Shown: positions 31,901 through 39,060 of the stretch, in pieces
Layout: each line of letters begins with the position of its first letter
How positions within the stretch are numbered: position 1 is the stretch's first letter
DNA from: RUG11462 sp045649405
GTDB taxonomy: Bacteria > Bacillota > Clostridia > Oscillospirales > Acutalibacteraceae
DNA length: 39,061 nt
Direction of reading: 5' to 3'
NCBI GenBank assembly: GCA_045649405.1
Contig: JAZRPW010000034.1
Span: forward strand, 1-39,061
Made by a program: the position numbers and the translations under genes
The notes under the pieces: generated by a model
Seen by the model: the letters and a program-made list of their open reading frames with translations, nothing else
Databases searched by the model: none
What the model was told of the DNA's origin: nothing

Positions 31901-33321
31901 ATGCCACCATTTGTACCATCAAACCATACTGTGCATTGGCGAGTTACACCAATTTGGAATGTTATGTTTTGGTTTTGCGTTCTTGTCATAACGAACTTCT
32001 TATTTACAGAATCAAAACTAATATACGCTGAATTATTAAATTTAACACCCGAGCCACTAGCCGTAACTGTTGTTCCCCATCTGCCCGGTGTTGTAATTCC
32101 GTTATCACTTGCGCTGTTATAAAACGGATGCAAATAACGGCCGCTACCAATGTTTTGAATTGCATAAGAATTATTGTTATACCTTGCAAAGCTCCAAAGC
32201 AATTCATCTGGATTTTCACTCTCGGTAAAAATGTTTCCATTATCATCAATATAAACAGGAACTGCTTCGCCTGCACCGCCAAATGCATAAGTATTACCAT
32301 CACTATCAGTTGCATAGAAAACGAATCTATCAGAACTTGTTAACATTGAGTTAGCAAAATTCGTTGTAAGACCTACTGAAACAGCATCTTTCGGTGGTGC
32401 AACTAACAATGCTATTCCAGGCTGTTCTGGCAAAATACCATAACCAACAATTTCTTCACCATTTAAAGAATAAGTTACTTCTTTAACTTCATCTTCATAA
32501 TCGCCCTGAATGACAACAAACGAATTATTTTTAATTTCTGTTATAATTGCAACTGAATTAGCCGTTGCTTTACCGTTGCTATTCAAGAACACAATATTTC
32601 CAACTTGCGGAGCAAAATCTTTTTCGCCTTTATAAAGACCTTCTTTGTTCCACTCAAGACGCATTGATTCTGCACCTGAACCTACCGGCACATCTGCACC
32701 GGCATAATCAAGACAGAACGAAACAAACATTGCAGACCATTCGCCATAATCGTTACCGTACCATTGACCATAACGAGTGATACCACGTTTTTCTCCGTTT
32801 ACATCAATTTCGAAATTGCGAATGCTTTCTTTATAACCTAATTGAGTTTTCGCAACTGCTACTACATTTTCGGCAACGCTATCACTACGCTCAACATTTG
32901 CAAAAGTTGCTTCCCAATCTTCATCGGTTTCAAGGTCTGCTGATACATCACTATAACAACTTTCAGTGTGAATATGTTCGCTTTTTTCACAATTAATTAT
33001 TTTATAACATTCATCTGTATGTGTGTGAACAGGGGTAGTTGCCACTTCAGAACCATCTGCAAAAGTCTGCGTAACAGTTTCGGTTTCTAAAACTTCTTCA
33101 ATGTTGCAAATTAATTCTTTTTGTTGACATTCTTCAGAGTGGGTGTGTTCTGATTGACCACAATGAGCGTCACCTGCTAAAGTTATGCCTGTAAGTTTTA
33201 AGCCCCAGAACACACTTAAAATTACCACAAACGAAAGGCAGACAACAACTTTTGCAAGAACATTGCTAGTGCGTTTGTTGTTATTAACTTTTTTCAAGTA
33301 ATCATTAGATTTATCTTGCAA
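28939..33321 (-). CDS. Giant pilus-tip adhesin (pseudo-CHAP, PA14/fibro-slime, Cna-B, LPATG)
   Basis: A 1460-residue wall-linked protein, parts in order. A signal/membrane segment spans 23-45. Three HxHxxxC motifs lie at 59-65, 99-105 and 116-122. A CHAP-like domain spans about 150-300 (YGEWSAMFVSFC; ends VGYGIL). A beta-rich region spans 330-458 and an InlB/Flg_new-like repeat 463-540. A PA14/fibro-slime domain spans about 785-905 (FRFSGDDDVWIFVDGKMVLDLGG), followed by a SpaA-like domain (905-1005). Two Cna-B domains follow (from about 1050 and 1308), the first split by a beta-rich insert. The end is LPATG (1422-1426), a helix and a basic tail. Start codon is TTG 33321 with AGGAGA seven bases upstream. 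It should cap the pilus and bind glycans or host surfaces. Confidence 0.9.
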   Translation of the reverse strand: MQDKSNDYLKKVNNNKRTSNVLAKVVVCLSFVVILSVFWGLKLTGITLAGDAHCGQSEHTHSEECQQKELICNIEEVLETETVTQTFADGSEVATTPVHTHTDECYKIINCEKSEHIHTESCYSDVSADLETDEDWEATFANVERSDSVAENVVAVAKTQLGYKESIRNFEIDVNGEKRGITRYGQWYGNDYGEWSAMFVSFCLDYAGADVPVGSGAESMRLEWNKEGLYKGEKDFAPQVGNIVFLNSNGKATANSVAIITEIKNNSFVVIQGDYEDEVKEVTYSLNGEEIVGYGILPEQPGIALLVAPPKDAVSVGLTTNFANSMLTSSDRFVFYATDSDGNTYAFGGAGEAVPVYIDDNGNIFTESENPDELLWSFARYNNNSYAIQNIGSGRYLHPFYNSASDNGITTPGRWGTTVTASGSGVKFNNSAYISFDSVNKKFVMTRTQNQNITFQIGVTRQCTVWFDGTNGGMMSYGGSDDKSVQAYTNSTLTLPTEWKSPVKYEYALNGWYDVTNAKYYKPGDKVIVTGNMVFYADWVASSYDVGKFNADVDDDTVSTNSFVTTRVFDYNVLFNVLSESVDVDVDSSSHHETWRLLTSGNNPYNNQPTLNYIFRDWDRGNEDISYPSNHNAPNNPTDAGAVYTGLYTDKLRDLLFDPETQTIGKNYLGEADNLFQLCLDETHDHYGYYYYNSERNAASFNQTDGRFYVYDYLECTRDSANGGTNGNYSDFLPFNSPYANSNGKRINTYTYNGVDDKYVGTTHYMYDAKYNTDNNSTDYVGTNYFFGMSLDVDFYLPNKPGTIVADGKYGNQDIYGKDMHFRFSGDDDVWIFVDGKMVLDLGGLHGKESGDINFSTGTVSLNGVEQTAFSNVLKGLNAGEHQLTLYYLERGSSLSNCAIYFNLAPRFDFSIQKEDVLTRDVLNGAEFSVFTDAACTIPAELWTSKESHDNEEPSTNVFKVKNGIAHMWGMGAGNKYYIKETKPPDNPDYGYPNGIICLSFDSDGTANYNVDVIEDQNGISAGFIVHGFRIDAEKQQAYIVATNAPKWAKETTTIEAIKRWNDSADHSMQDVSVYLTVTDKDGNVTRLQEAVLNADNDWHVKWENLPKYNEDKTLVNYGVEESYVSGYYSTVEKVENGRFEVSTVEWKTAATFENGKTYLLKNSSGQCLSTLQSAADTGYKWVSTDEASGSPLALWVASTKGSTVRFTNKAGQTITFWYGNGSPTDFFALNEQVEDNNRKQYFTYTKNSNGFTFRYNNNYLSSSLNSSQKFTYTTNSNQALRITPFTEIKTTTSQQIENLGFVVTNTPLEKETSVTVRKQWVVPPDMNQTVYEQEKITVKLFANGVDTGRSIELSLKNDWSASFKGLAYEDSNGNVIKYSIKEIIDNGKWVITYGDVVASGGNNPTYSTTVTNTYRTGGPILPATGSYGRLLFILCGLGIMLSSLIYGIVYRFKRERRRN

Positions 33322-33328
33322 AATATTG

Positions 33329-33334
33329 TCTCCT
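33329..33334 (-). promoter_or_regulatory. Ribosome binding site fixing a TTG start of the tip adhesin
   Basis: AGGAGA on the minus strand lies seven bases before TTG at 33319-33321. No in-frame ATG or GTG is found at a usable distance upstream, so TTG is the best start. Confidence 0.75.
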
Positions 33335-33356
33335 TTCTGTTTAATTAACTATTTTT

Positions 33357-33944
33357 TTAAGCCATCCAATCAAATTCATTAAGTGGCCAAAACTTAAACA
33401 ATATTTTACCTAAAATTTGGTCTTCAGCAATACAGCCAATTGTACTGCTTCGACTATCTATTGAAGTTTCACGATGGTCACCCATCATAAAATAAGCATT
33501 TTCAGGAACTTGATAAGGAAAATCAACATCACATTCTCCTAATGCTTTTTTCGATACATAAGGTTCATCAAGCACCTCTCCGTTTAAATGCACGGTACCA
33601 TCAGGGTCTATCCACAAATAATCTCCTGGTGTTGCGATTACTCTTTTTATTAGAATTTTATTTGAATAATAAAAAGCGCACAAATCTCCAGTTTCAAAAT
33701 TATCTGTTTTAACAAGAGCAACAATGTCGCCATCTTTTAAAGTTGGTTCCATACTTGTACCGGCAATTTGCAACACCGGCAAAAGCAATGTTGCTATTAA
33801 CGCTGCAATTGCTGCTACAACAATTAAAGCATTAACTGTGCTTCGCAAAAGTTTGCGAAAACGTCGTTTGTAAAGCTCTTTTTTAAATTCTTTTTTTAAC
33901 AGATTAACCCCAGGCATTTCTTGGGTTATTACTTTTTTACTCAT
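33357..33944 (-). CDS. lepB: Signal peptidase I
   Basis: A 195-residue membrane protease that removes signal peptides. It has one N-terminal membrane helix (37-60), the catalytic serine S64 in AGTSMEPTLKDGD and the catalytic lysine K100 in LIKRVIATPGD. Box E (MGDHRETSIDSRSS) is also present. All active residues are kept, unlike some SipA proteins of streptococcal pilus loci. The basic cytoplasmic tail of 36 residues is long for the family. It is placed before the adhesin gene and overlaps the coiled-coil gene by 4 bp, so it is probably dedicated to pilin processing. Confidence 0.95.
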   Translation of the reverse strand: MSKKVITQEMPGVNLLKKEFKKELYKRRFRKLLRSTVNALIVVAAIAALIATLLLPVLQIAGTSMEPTLKDGDIVALVKTDNFETGDLCAFYYSNKILIKRVIATPGDYLWIDPDGTVHLNGEVLDEPYVSKKALGECDVDFPYQVPENAYFMMGDHRETSIDSRSSTIGCIAEDQILGKILFKFWPLNEFDWMA

Positions 33945-34279
33945 ATGTCAAACTCACTTGTCTGTTTTTCACATTTTGTTTTTGCGCAAATAATAATTGC
34001 TTTTGCTTCAATTTCTGCATCTCTTACTATTTTGTCTGCTTTGATTTGAGCCTGTTCTAAATAAAGGTCGGCCGCTGCTTGAGCAGATTCAAAAACTTTG
34101 TTAAGAGCCAACGATGCTTCGGCAATTGAGCCAAGCTCTTTAATTTTAATTTCTTGCTCGGTCACTTTTTCTTCTGACTCTTTTAACTGATTTTGAAGTT
34201 GCTCAATTTGCTCTGCTTGCATAATCATCAACTCTAAAATCTGATATCTTTTTAATTTTTTAAATTCTTTTTCGGTCAA
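33941..34279 (-). CDS. Small coiled-coil protein, first gene of the pilus operon
   Basis: A 112-residue soluble protein with no signal peptide. Residues 12-55 form a Gln/Glu-rich coiled coil (MQAEQIEQLQNQLKESEEKV). Residues 60-105 form a second helix rich in Ala and charged residues, recalling the tail of DivIVA-like proteins (AQIKADKIVRDAEIEAKAII). The start codon is TTG (34277-34279) with GAGGTG seven bases upstream; codons upstream in frame reach a stop. It leads the pilus operon and overlaps lepB by 4 bp. A scaffold or localisation role on the inner face of the membrane is possible. I do not know the family for sure. Confidence 0.72.
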   Translation of the reverse strand: MTEKEFKKLKRYQILELMIMQAEQIEQLQNQLKESEEKVTEQEIKIKELGSIAEASLALNKVFESAQAAADLYLEQAQIKADKIVRDAEIEAKAIIICAKTKCEKQTSEFDI

Positions 34280-34286
34280 AATCCTT

Positions 34287-34292
34287 CACCTC
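34287..34292 (-). promoter_or_regulatory. Ribosome binding site fixing a TTG start of the coiled-coil gene
   Basis: GAGGTG on the minus strand sits seven bases before TTG at 34277-34279. The next in-frame ATG is 17 codons further in and would remove part of the coiled coil. Confidence 0.65.
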
Positions 34293-34302
34293 AAATGCCG
34301 TT

Positions 34303-34326
34303 TTAATATATATTTATATATATTAA
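34303..34326. repeat. Perfect AT palindrome in the pilus operon leader
   Basis: TTAATATATA and its inverse are separated by TTTA, giving a 10-bp perfect inverted repeat roughly 15-37 bp after the predicted transcription start. It could be an operator for a dimeric regulator or a weak RNA stem. Confidence 0.7.
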
Positions 34327-34345
34327 GGAATAAAAAGTCGATTTT

Positions 34346-34373
34346 ATTATATCATAAAATCTGATTTTGTCAA
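34346..34373 (-). promoter_or_regulatory. Consensus sigma-A promoter of the pilus operon
   Basis: On the minus strand the exact consensus boxes TTGACA (34368-34373) and TATAAT (34346-34351) are 16 bp apart. Transcription should start near 34339 and read the whole seven-gene operon down to 24920. It is the strongest-looking promoter in the window. Confidence 0.87.
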
Positions 34374-34383
34374 TAAAAAAAAG

Positions 34384-34415
34384 AAAATGTCAAGGCTTGT
34401 CGACCTTGACATTTT
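34384..34415 (-). terminator. Terminator of the 34425-39060 catabolic operon
   Basis: AAAATGTCAAGG (34384-34395) pairs perfectly with CCTTGACATTTT (34404-34415) around an 8-nt loop. On the minus strand a T-rich run follows. Confidence 0.85.
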
Positions 34416-34424
34416 TTCATAAAT

Positions 34425-35399
34425 TTATATTACTTTTAGCACTACTTTTCCGACGTTTTCGCCACGCTCTAAAATTGCGTGAGCTTCTTGTGCTTGTTCT
34501 ATTGGCAACACTTTATAAATTGATGGTTTAATGTCGCCATTTTCAATTTTTGGCCAAACTTTTTCAACCAACTCGCTAAGCAATTCTGCTTTGAATTCAG
34601 GTGTGCGAACTCTAAGCATTGAGCCAACCAAATGCAAACCTTTTGTTAAAAGAGGGCGAAGTTGAACATTAGTTTCAACCCCTGCAAGAGTTGAGATTAC
34701 AACCCAATAGCCACCACGCGCCATAAACGGTAAACTTTTGCCCAAAGTTTCGCCACAAAGACAGTCCATTGAAACGCTGACCGGTGTGCCGTTTTTCTCT
34801 TCTAACTCTAAAATTTCTTCAACACTTTGAGTTGTTGAATTTATTACAACATCTGCACCAAGTGGTTTGATTTTTTCGGCAATTTCATCTGACAAAACCG
34901 AAGTGATTACCCTTGCGCCAAATGCTTTTGCCATTGGTATTGCAACCGAAGCCAAACCTGATGCGCCTGCTGGAATAAAGGCTGTTTGACCCGCCTGCAA
35001 ATGACCTTCGATAAACAAGTTAAGGTAAGAAGTAGCGTATGCTTCTGGAAGTGCTGAAGCTTCTTCCATTGTGAGCCCTTTTGGAATTGGCATTAACATA
35101 TCTTGCTTTACTGCAACATATTCAGCGTAACCGCCGCCACCTAAAAGTGCGCAAACTTTATCGCCAACCTGCCAGTTAGAAACATTTTTGCCTTTTTTCA
35201 CAATTTCGCCTGCAATTTCAAGCCCCATCCATTCAGGACAACCTGCAGGAGAAGGATATTTGCCTTGGCGTTGCAACAAGTCTGCTCTGTTAAGTGCTGC
35301 TGCGTGAATTTTAACAAGCACTTCATCAGCTTTTATTACAGGGTCTGCTACATCTGACCAAACTAAATTTTTATTTTCATCAACAAGCATTGCTTTCAT
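34425..35399 (-). CDS. NAD(P)H:quinone oxidoreductase-like MDR protein (PIG3 family)
   Basis: A 324-residue zinc-free medium-chain dehydrogenase/reductase. The N-terminal part shows AALNRADLLQRQGKYPSP, the mark of the PIG3/TP53I3 quinone oxidoreductase group. A GVADKVCALL-type loop reads VGDKVCALLGGGGYAEYV. The cofactor fold has PAGASGLASVAIPMAKAFGA. These enzymes reduce quinones or enones with NADPH. It starts one base after the SDR gene end and is the last gene of a five-gene leftward operon. The in vivo substrate is probably a pathway intermediate made by the neighbouring dehydrogenases, but this is inference. Confidence 0.9.
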   Translation of the reverse strand: MKAMLVDENKNLVWSDVADPVIKADEVLVKIHAAALNRADLLQRQGKYPSPAGCPEWMGLEIAGEIVKKGKNVSNWQVGDKVCALLGGGGYAEYVAVKQDMLMPIPKGLTMEEASALPEAYATSYLNLFIEGHLQAGQTAFIPAGASGLASVAIPMAKAFGARVITSVLSDEIAEKIKPLGADVVINSTTQSVEEILELEEKNGTPVSVSMDCLCGETLGKSLPFMARGGYWVVISTLAGVETNVQLRPLLTKGLHLVGSMLRVRTPEFKAELLSELVEKVWPKIENGDIKPSIYKVLPIEQAQEAHAILERGENVGKVVLKVI

Positions 35400-35400
35400 T

Positions 35401-36165
35401 TTAATCAGTTCCTTTCATAGACAATGTTCTGCCACCATCGACAACATAGGTTTGACCTGTGATAAATTTTGATTTGTCTGACACCAAAAATTCAACCATA
35501 TTTGCGATGTCTTCGGCTGTACATTTTTCGCCTAACAAATTAGTTTTTAACGCTCTGTCATCTCCGCCGTTTTCTTCAGGGCGCATTACAATGCCAGGGG
35601 CTATGCTATTAACATTAATTTTATGTGGGCCAAGTTCTTTTGCTAGTGCTTTTGTAAAAGACATTACGCCACCTTTTGATGCTGCGTAATCTGTACAATT
35701 AACAAGACCATTGAGTCCTACGGCAGATGAGAAGTTGATGATTTTACCTCCCTGCCCTTGCTCTATCATAATTTTTGCTGCTGCTCTGCTTGCCCAAAAT
35801 GCGCCAAACAAATTTACCTTTAAAACCTGCTCAATTACATAATCTTCTTGTTCAACAAGCGGAACGTACTTTGCATTAGGCCCTGCAATTCGAGCAGAAC
35901 CACCTGCAATGTGAACCATAATATCAAGTCTGCCAAAATCTTTTGCACAGTCATTAATCGCGGCAGTAATGCTCTTTGAATCGGTAATATCTGCAACGTA
36001 ACCAATTGCTTCGCCACCAACTGCTTTTACCATATCGATTGTTCTTTGCACTGCTTCTTGCGAAATATCATTTACTCCTATTTTTATACCATTGCGAGCA
36101 AGTGTTACTGCAGTTTGACCGCCTATGTAACCACCTGCGCCAGTGATAAATGCAACCTTATTCAT
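35401..36165 (-). CDS. SDR family NAD(P)-dependent oxidoreductase
   Basis: A 254-residue classical short-chain dehydrogenase. The cofactor motif is TGAGGYIGG (8-16), the structural motif is HIAGG in place of NNAG, N118 lies in KVNLFGA, and the catalytic S147, Y160 and K164 are present (NFSSAVG, YAASKGG). The C-terminus (FLVSDKSKFITGQTYVVDGG) is typical of sugar or polyol dehydrogenases of the FabG/KduD type. It lies 24 bp after the amidohydrolase gene in the same operon. Oxidation or reduction of a hydroxy-acid or polyol is likely. Confidence 0.92.
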   Translation of the reverse strand: MNKVAFITGAGGYIGGQTAVTLARNGIKIGVNDISQEAVQRTIDMVKAVGGEAIGYVADITDSKSITAAINDCAKDFGRLDIMVHIAGGSARIAGPNAKYVPLVEQEDYVIEQVLKVNLFGAFWASRAAAKIMIEQGQGGKIINFSSAVGLNGLVNCTDYAASKGGVMSFTKALAKELGPHKINVNSIAPGIVMRPEENGGDDRALKTNLLGEKCTAEDIANMVEFLVSDKSKFITGQTYVVDGGRTLSMKGTD

Positions 36166-36189
36166 TTTATATCCAACCTTTCAATAATT

Positions 36190-37257
36190 TTAATATCTGT
36201 AAACGACTTGACCGTCAGCAACAGTTAAAATACATCTATAACCTGTATTACTATTCAAACGGTTTCCTGCATTATCGGTCAAATCAAAACATTCGTCCGT
36301 GTAATCAAAAACTGCAATATCGGCACATCTACCCTCTTTTAGATATCCCCATTCAGTTTCTTTTCCGAGCACCTTGGCAGGATGTGAGGTTACCGATTTA
36401 AAAATATCATCCTCACTTAAACCAAACATTTTTACAATGTTCATACACATTGTCATTCCGTATCTACCGCCACGCTTGAATGCGCTAAAGCAAGTAATAT
36501 CGGTGCTTATCGTATCGGGCAAGTATCCTGCCTTTATCGATTTTTCTAAATTCAAAAAATCTGTATGTACGTGACCTGCAAAGCCTGCATCAAGAATTAC
36601 ACCCTTATCCTTTGCAATTTTAAATGCTTCAAGATCATTTTCGGTACAAGAATTGTCTGCGCCGTGATAGATATGAGTAAGTATATCCCCAGCTGATAGC
36701 GTATTTACAATCTCTGCCATTGAGGTGGGAGAATTAGAACAATGCACCATTACTTTTAAACTTCGTGTTTTTGCATAATCGCAAATTTCTTTCAAGGGAG
36801 TTATATCGTAAACCTCTGAAATAGTTTTATCGAAATAGACCTTTATTCCTATTGCTTTTTCACCATATTTTTCTAAATATTCTTCTGTATTGGAAAAATA
36901 TGCGTGATTATCTTTAATGTCAGTACCAACAAAAACAGTATTTTTAACAGCAAAAGAATCAAGCAATGATTTATCGCCATGAATACTTCCCGCGTCATTC
37001 ACCGCAGTTACACCAAATGGGAAACTGCTCATATTAGGCTCAATACCAAACTCTTCAGATGCAATGCCTTTCATATGCACGTGAATATCAACAAGACCTG
37101 CAGAGACAATTTTGCCTGTTGCATCAAAAACAAAATCGGCGTTATCGGATATATTTTTATCAATTTTAGAAACAACTTTACCATCGGTTAATACATCAGC
37201 ATAAAAGAAACTTTCTCCGTCCCATACTTTGCCATTTTTAATTAGAACTCTACTCAT
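36190..37257 (-). CDS. Amidohydrolase/deacetylase family metallohydrolase (EF_0837-like)
   Basis: A 355-residue TIM-barrel metal hydrolase of the amidohydrolase superfamily, dihydroorotase-like branch. The metal ligands are visible: H59 and H61 in DIHVHMKG, the carboxylated lysine K139 in GIKVYFDK, H172 in VHCSN, H195 in THIYHG, and a late Asp in ILDAGFAG. The length and the ASEEFGIEPN segment point to the amidohydrolase/deacetylase subgroup (EF_0837, AHA_3915), whose members remove acyl groups from amino acids or amino sugars. It overlaps the Gfo/Idh gene by 8 bp. The exact substrate is unknown. Confidence 0.9.
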   Translation of the reverse strand: MSRVLIKNGKVWDGESFFYADVLTDGKVVSKIDKNISDNADFVFDATGKIVSAGLVDIHVHMKGIASEEFGIEPNMSSFPFGVTAVNDAGSIHGDKSLLDSFAVKNTVFVGTDIKDNHAYFSNTEEYLEKYGEKAIGIKVYFDKTISEVYDITPLKEICDYAKTRSLKVMVHCSNSPTSMAEIVNTLSAGDILTHIYHGADNSCTENDLEAFKIAKDKGVILDAGFAGHVHTDFLNLEKSIKAGYLPDTISTDITCFSAFKRGGRYGMTMCMNIVKMFGLSEDDIFKSVTSHPAKVLGKETEWGYLKEGRCADIAVFDYTDECFDLTDNAGNRLNSNTGYRCILTVADGQVVYRY

Positions 37258-38245
37258 AAAATTTCACTCCGCCTACAACCTCGTCCAAAACCTCTTGAAC
37301 TGCATATTCGTGTTCATAGGTGAACGGGTTTTCCTTTTTACCAATTATGAATGAATAAAAATCCTTTATCATTTCGTCATAACGTTCTGTATCGGGTAAG
37401 CTTATGGTTTCTACTGTTTTTGCATAATCATCAAAATACTCATTGCCCTCACCTTTTTTAGCAAAGGTCATTTTTACAGGAACTTCAAGAGGTCTAATTT
37501 CAACAGTACCCTCGCTTCCTGCAACCGAGAAGCATCTTCTACCCCAACCATTGCACTCAACAGAAGAAACAAAAACACGAGCCAAGGCATTATCATATTT
37601 AAGGATTGCAGAGGTAATATCAGGTGAATTCACACCACCAATTCCGCTTGAAGCAATACTTGAACTTATCTCTTTCGGTTTTCCCAGCAGTAAAATAATA
37701 AGATCAATCAAATGCGAACCAAAAATGTACATATTACCACCGCTGAAATGATTAAGCCATTTTCTGTAATTATCAGTATGTCTTGTACTCATTTCAGCAT
37801 TAATAGAATGGATACTGCCAAGCTCACCGTTTTTAATCATTTCAAAAGCCTTCTTTATTGAAGGATTGTAACGATACATATAGCCAAGCTGAACCACAAG
37901 TTTTTTATTCTTTGCAGTATCAAGCATTTTTTTATACTCTTCTAAAGTACCGCTTGCAGGCTTATCCATGTGTATATGCTTACCTGCATCAACGCACTTT
38001 TGTGCAATTGCGGTTAAATTCCATACATCAGTTTCTATAAGTATTGCATCGCATTTTTCAATTAGTTCGTCTACCGAATATCTGTTAAGTCCTTCATAGC
38101 CTTTTAAATTGCCACGTTTTTTTATCCATTCTTCGTTTTCTTCAGCAAAGCCTATAACCTCAAATAGTTCGGGAAACTTTCTTACTGCCAGCATTTTTGC
38201 TTCGCCGTGATTATGCCCTATACCTATTTGTCCAACTTTAATCAT
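37250..38245 (-). CDS. Gfo/Idh/MocA family oxidoreductase
   Basis: A 331-residue NAD(P)-dependent dehydrogenase. The Rossmann start is GQIGIGHNHG, and the catalytic lysine lies in HMDKPASG, here in place of the usual EKP. The substrate domain follows with GGNMYIFGSHLIDLIILLLG, where the usual GGG.DxxxHxxD pattern is partly kept. Members act on sugars, inositols and amino-sugar derivatives. It overlaps EamA by 4 bp and the amidohydrolase by 8 bp. Use of an acylated amino acid or sugar by this operon is plausible from the gene set. Confidence 0.9.
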   Translation of the reverse strand: MIKVGQIGIGHNHGEAKMLAVRKFPELFEVIGFAEENEEWIKKRGNLKGYEGLNRYSVDELIEKCDAILIETDVWNLTAIAQKCVDAGKHIHMDKPASGTLEEYKKMLDTAKNKKLVVQLGYMYRYNPSIKKAFEMIKNGELGSIHSINAEMSTRHTDNYRKWLNHFSGGNMYIFGSHLIDLIILLLGKPKEISSSIASSGIGGVNSPDITSAILKYDNALARVFVSSVECNGWGRRCFSVAGSEGTVEIRPLEVPVKMTFAKKGEGNEYFDDYAKTVETISLPDTERYDEMIKDFYSFIIGKKENPFTYEHEYAVQEVLDEVVGGVKFYE

Positions 38246-39060
38246 TTTATGCTCCTCTTTTCACCTGTATAATGTCCTACTAAAATTCCAGAAGATATCA
38301 GTACAAAAGCCGCAAGGTATTGCAAACGGAAAATATTTTCTCCCAAAAGAATCGCCCCAAAAACGCAAGCAAATAACGGTTCTGCAAATTTTATGATAAA
38401 TAATTTTGAAAGCTCGTTGGTTTTTAAAACATGATACCAGAGCGTGTAAGCGGTAATTGATGCGGCGCATATGTATGTAAAAACCAAAACTCCCTTTACC
38501 GTAAACTGCGGTAAAACACCGCCAAGCAACAGCGACACCATAAATAAAATCAAACCGCCGAACAATTGCGATATACCTGTTATCCAGAGTGGTGAACTGT
38601 TCTGCGCTGACCGACGGCTTATGATATTTGAAACTACCGTACAAAACGAAGCGCAAAGTATTAAAATATCACCTATTGAAAAAGATATATTGCCAGAAGA
38701 CAGATTAATAGCAATTATTCCGCAAAAGCCGATAATTGCACCGATTATTTTAAAAATGCTGAACTTTTCATCTTTAAAAAACAGGAACGAAAAGCATATA
38801 TAAATTAGTGCTCCCGCTTGTTTAAGAAGTGCTGTTTTAGAACTATCGGTCATTGAGAGACCTATATAAGTGCAAGCATAATGGAAAACGATAGCGAAAA
38901 CACCTATCCACACTATATTGAGAGCAGATTTAACCGATGGTACGGGCATTGCTTTTCGTCTAAAAAAACAAAAAGCGCAAACCAAAGCACCGCAAAGTGC
39001 AAAACGCATTGCCGCAAACATAAGAATATCTGCAACTGATTTTGCATTGATACCAAATGC
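38242..39060 (-). CDS. EamA/DMT-family transporter, 5' end cut by window
   Basis: The frame is open through the window edge and encodes AFGINAKSVADILMFAAMRF at its start, so the first helix of the first repeat is only partly included. About nine hydrophobic segments remain, in two EamA repeats (SMTDSSKTALLKQAGALIYI; FIIKFAEPLFACVFGAILL). It ends with a basic GEKRSIK tail and overlaps the Gfo/Idh gene by 4 bp. It is probably the transporter for the substrate or product of this operon. An internal ATG at 39021 is not the true start. Confidence 0.88.
   Translation of the reverse strand, partial: AFGINAKSVADILMFAAMRFALCGALVCAFCFFRRKAMPVPSVKSALNIVWIGVFAIVFHYACTYIGLSMTDSSKTALLKQAGALIYICFSFLFFKDEKFSIFKIIGAIIGFCGIIAINLSSGNISFSIGDILILCASFCTVVSNIISRRSAQNSSPLWITGISQLFGGLILFMVSLLLGGVLPQFTVKGVLVFTYICAASITAYTLWYHVLKTNELSKLFIIKFAEPLFACVFGAILLGENIFRLQYLAAFVLISSGILVGHYTGEKRSIK

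Noticed and set aside
34303..34326. AT palindrome as a transcription terminator
   Set aside because: The stem has only A-T pairs and lies just downstream of a promoter, before the first gene; it would be too weak to terminate.
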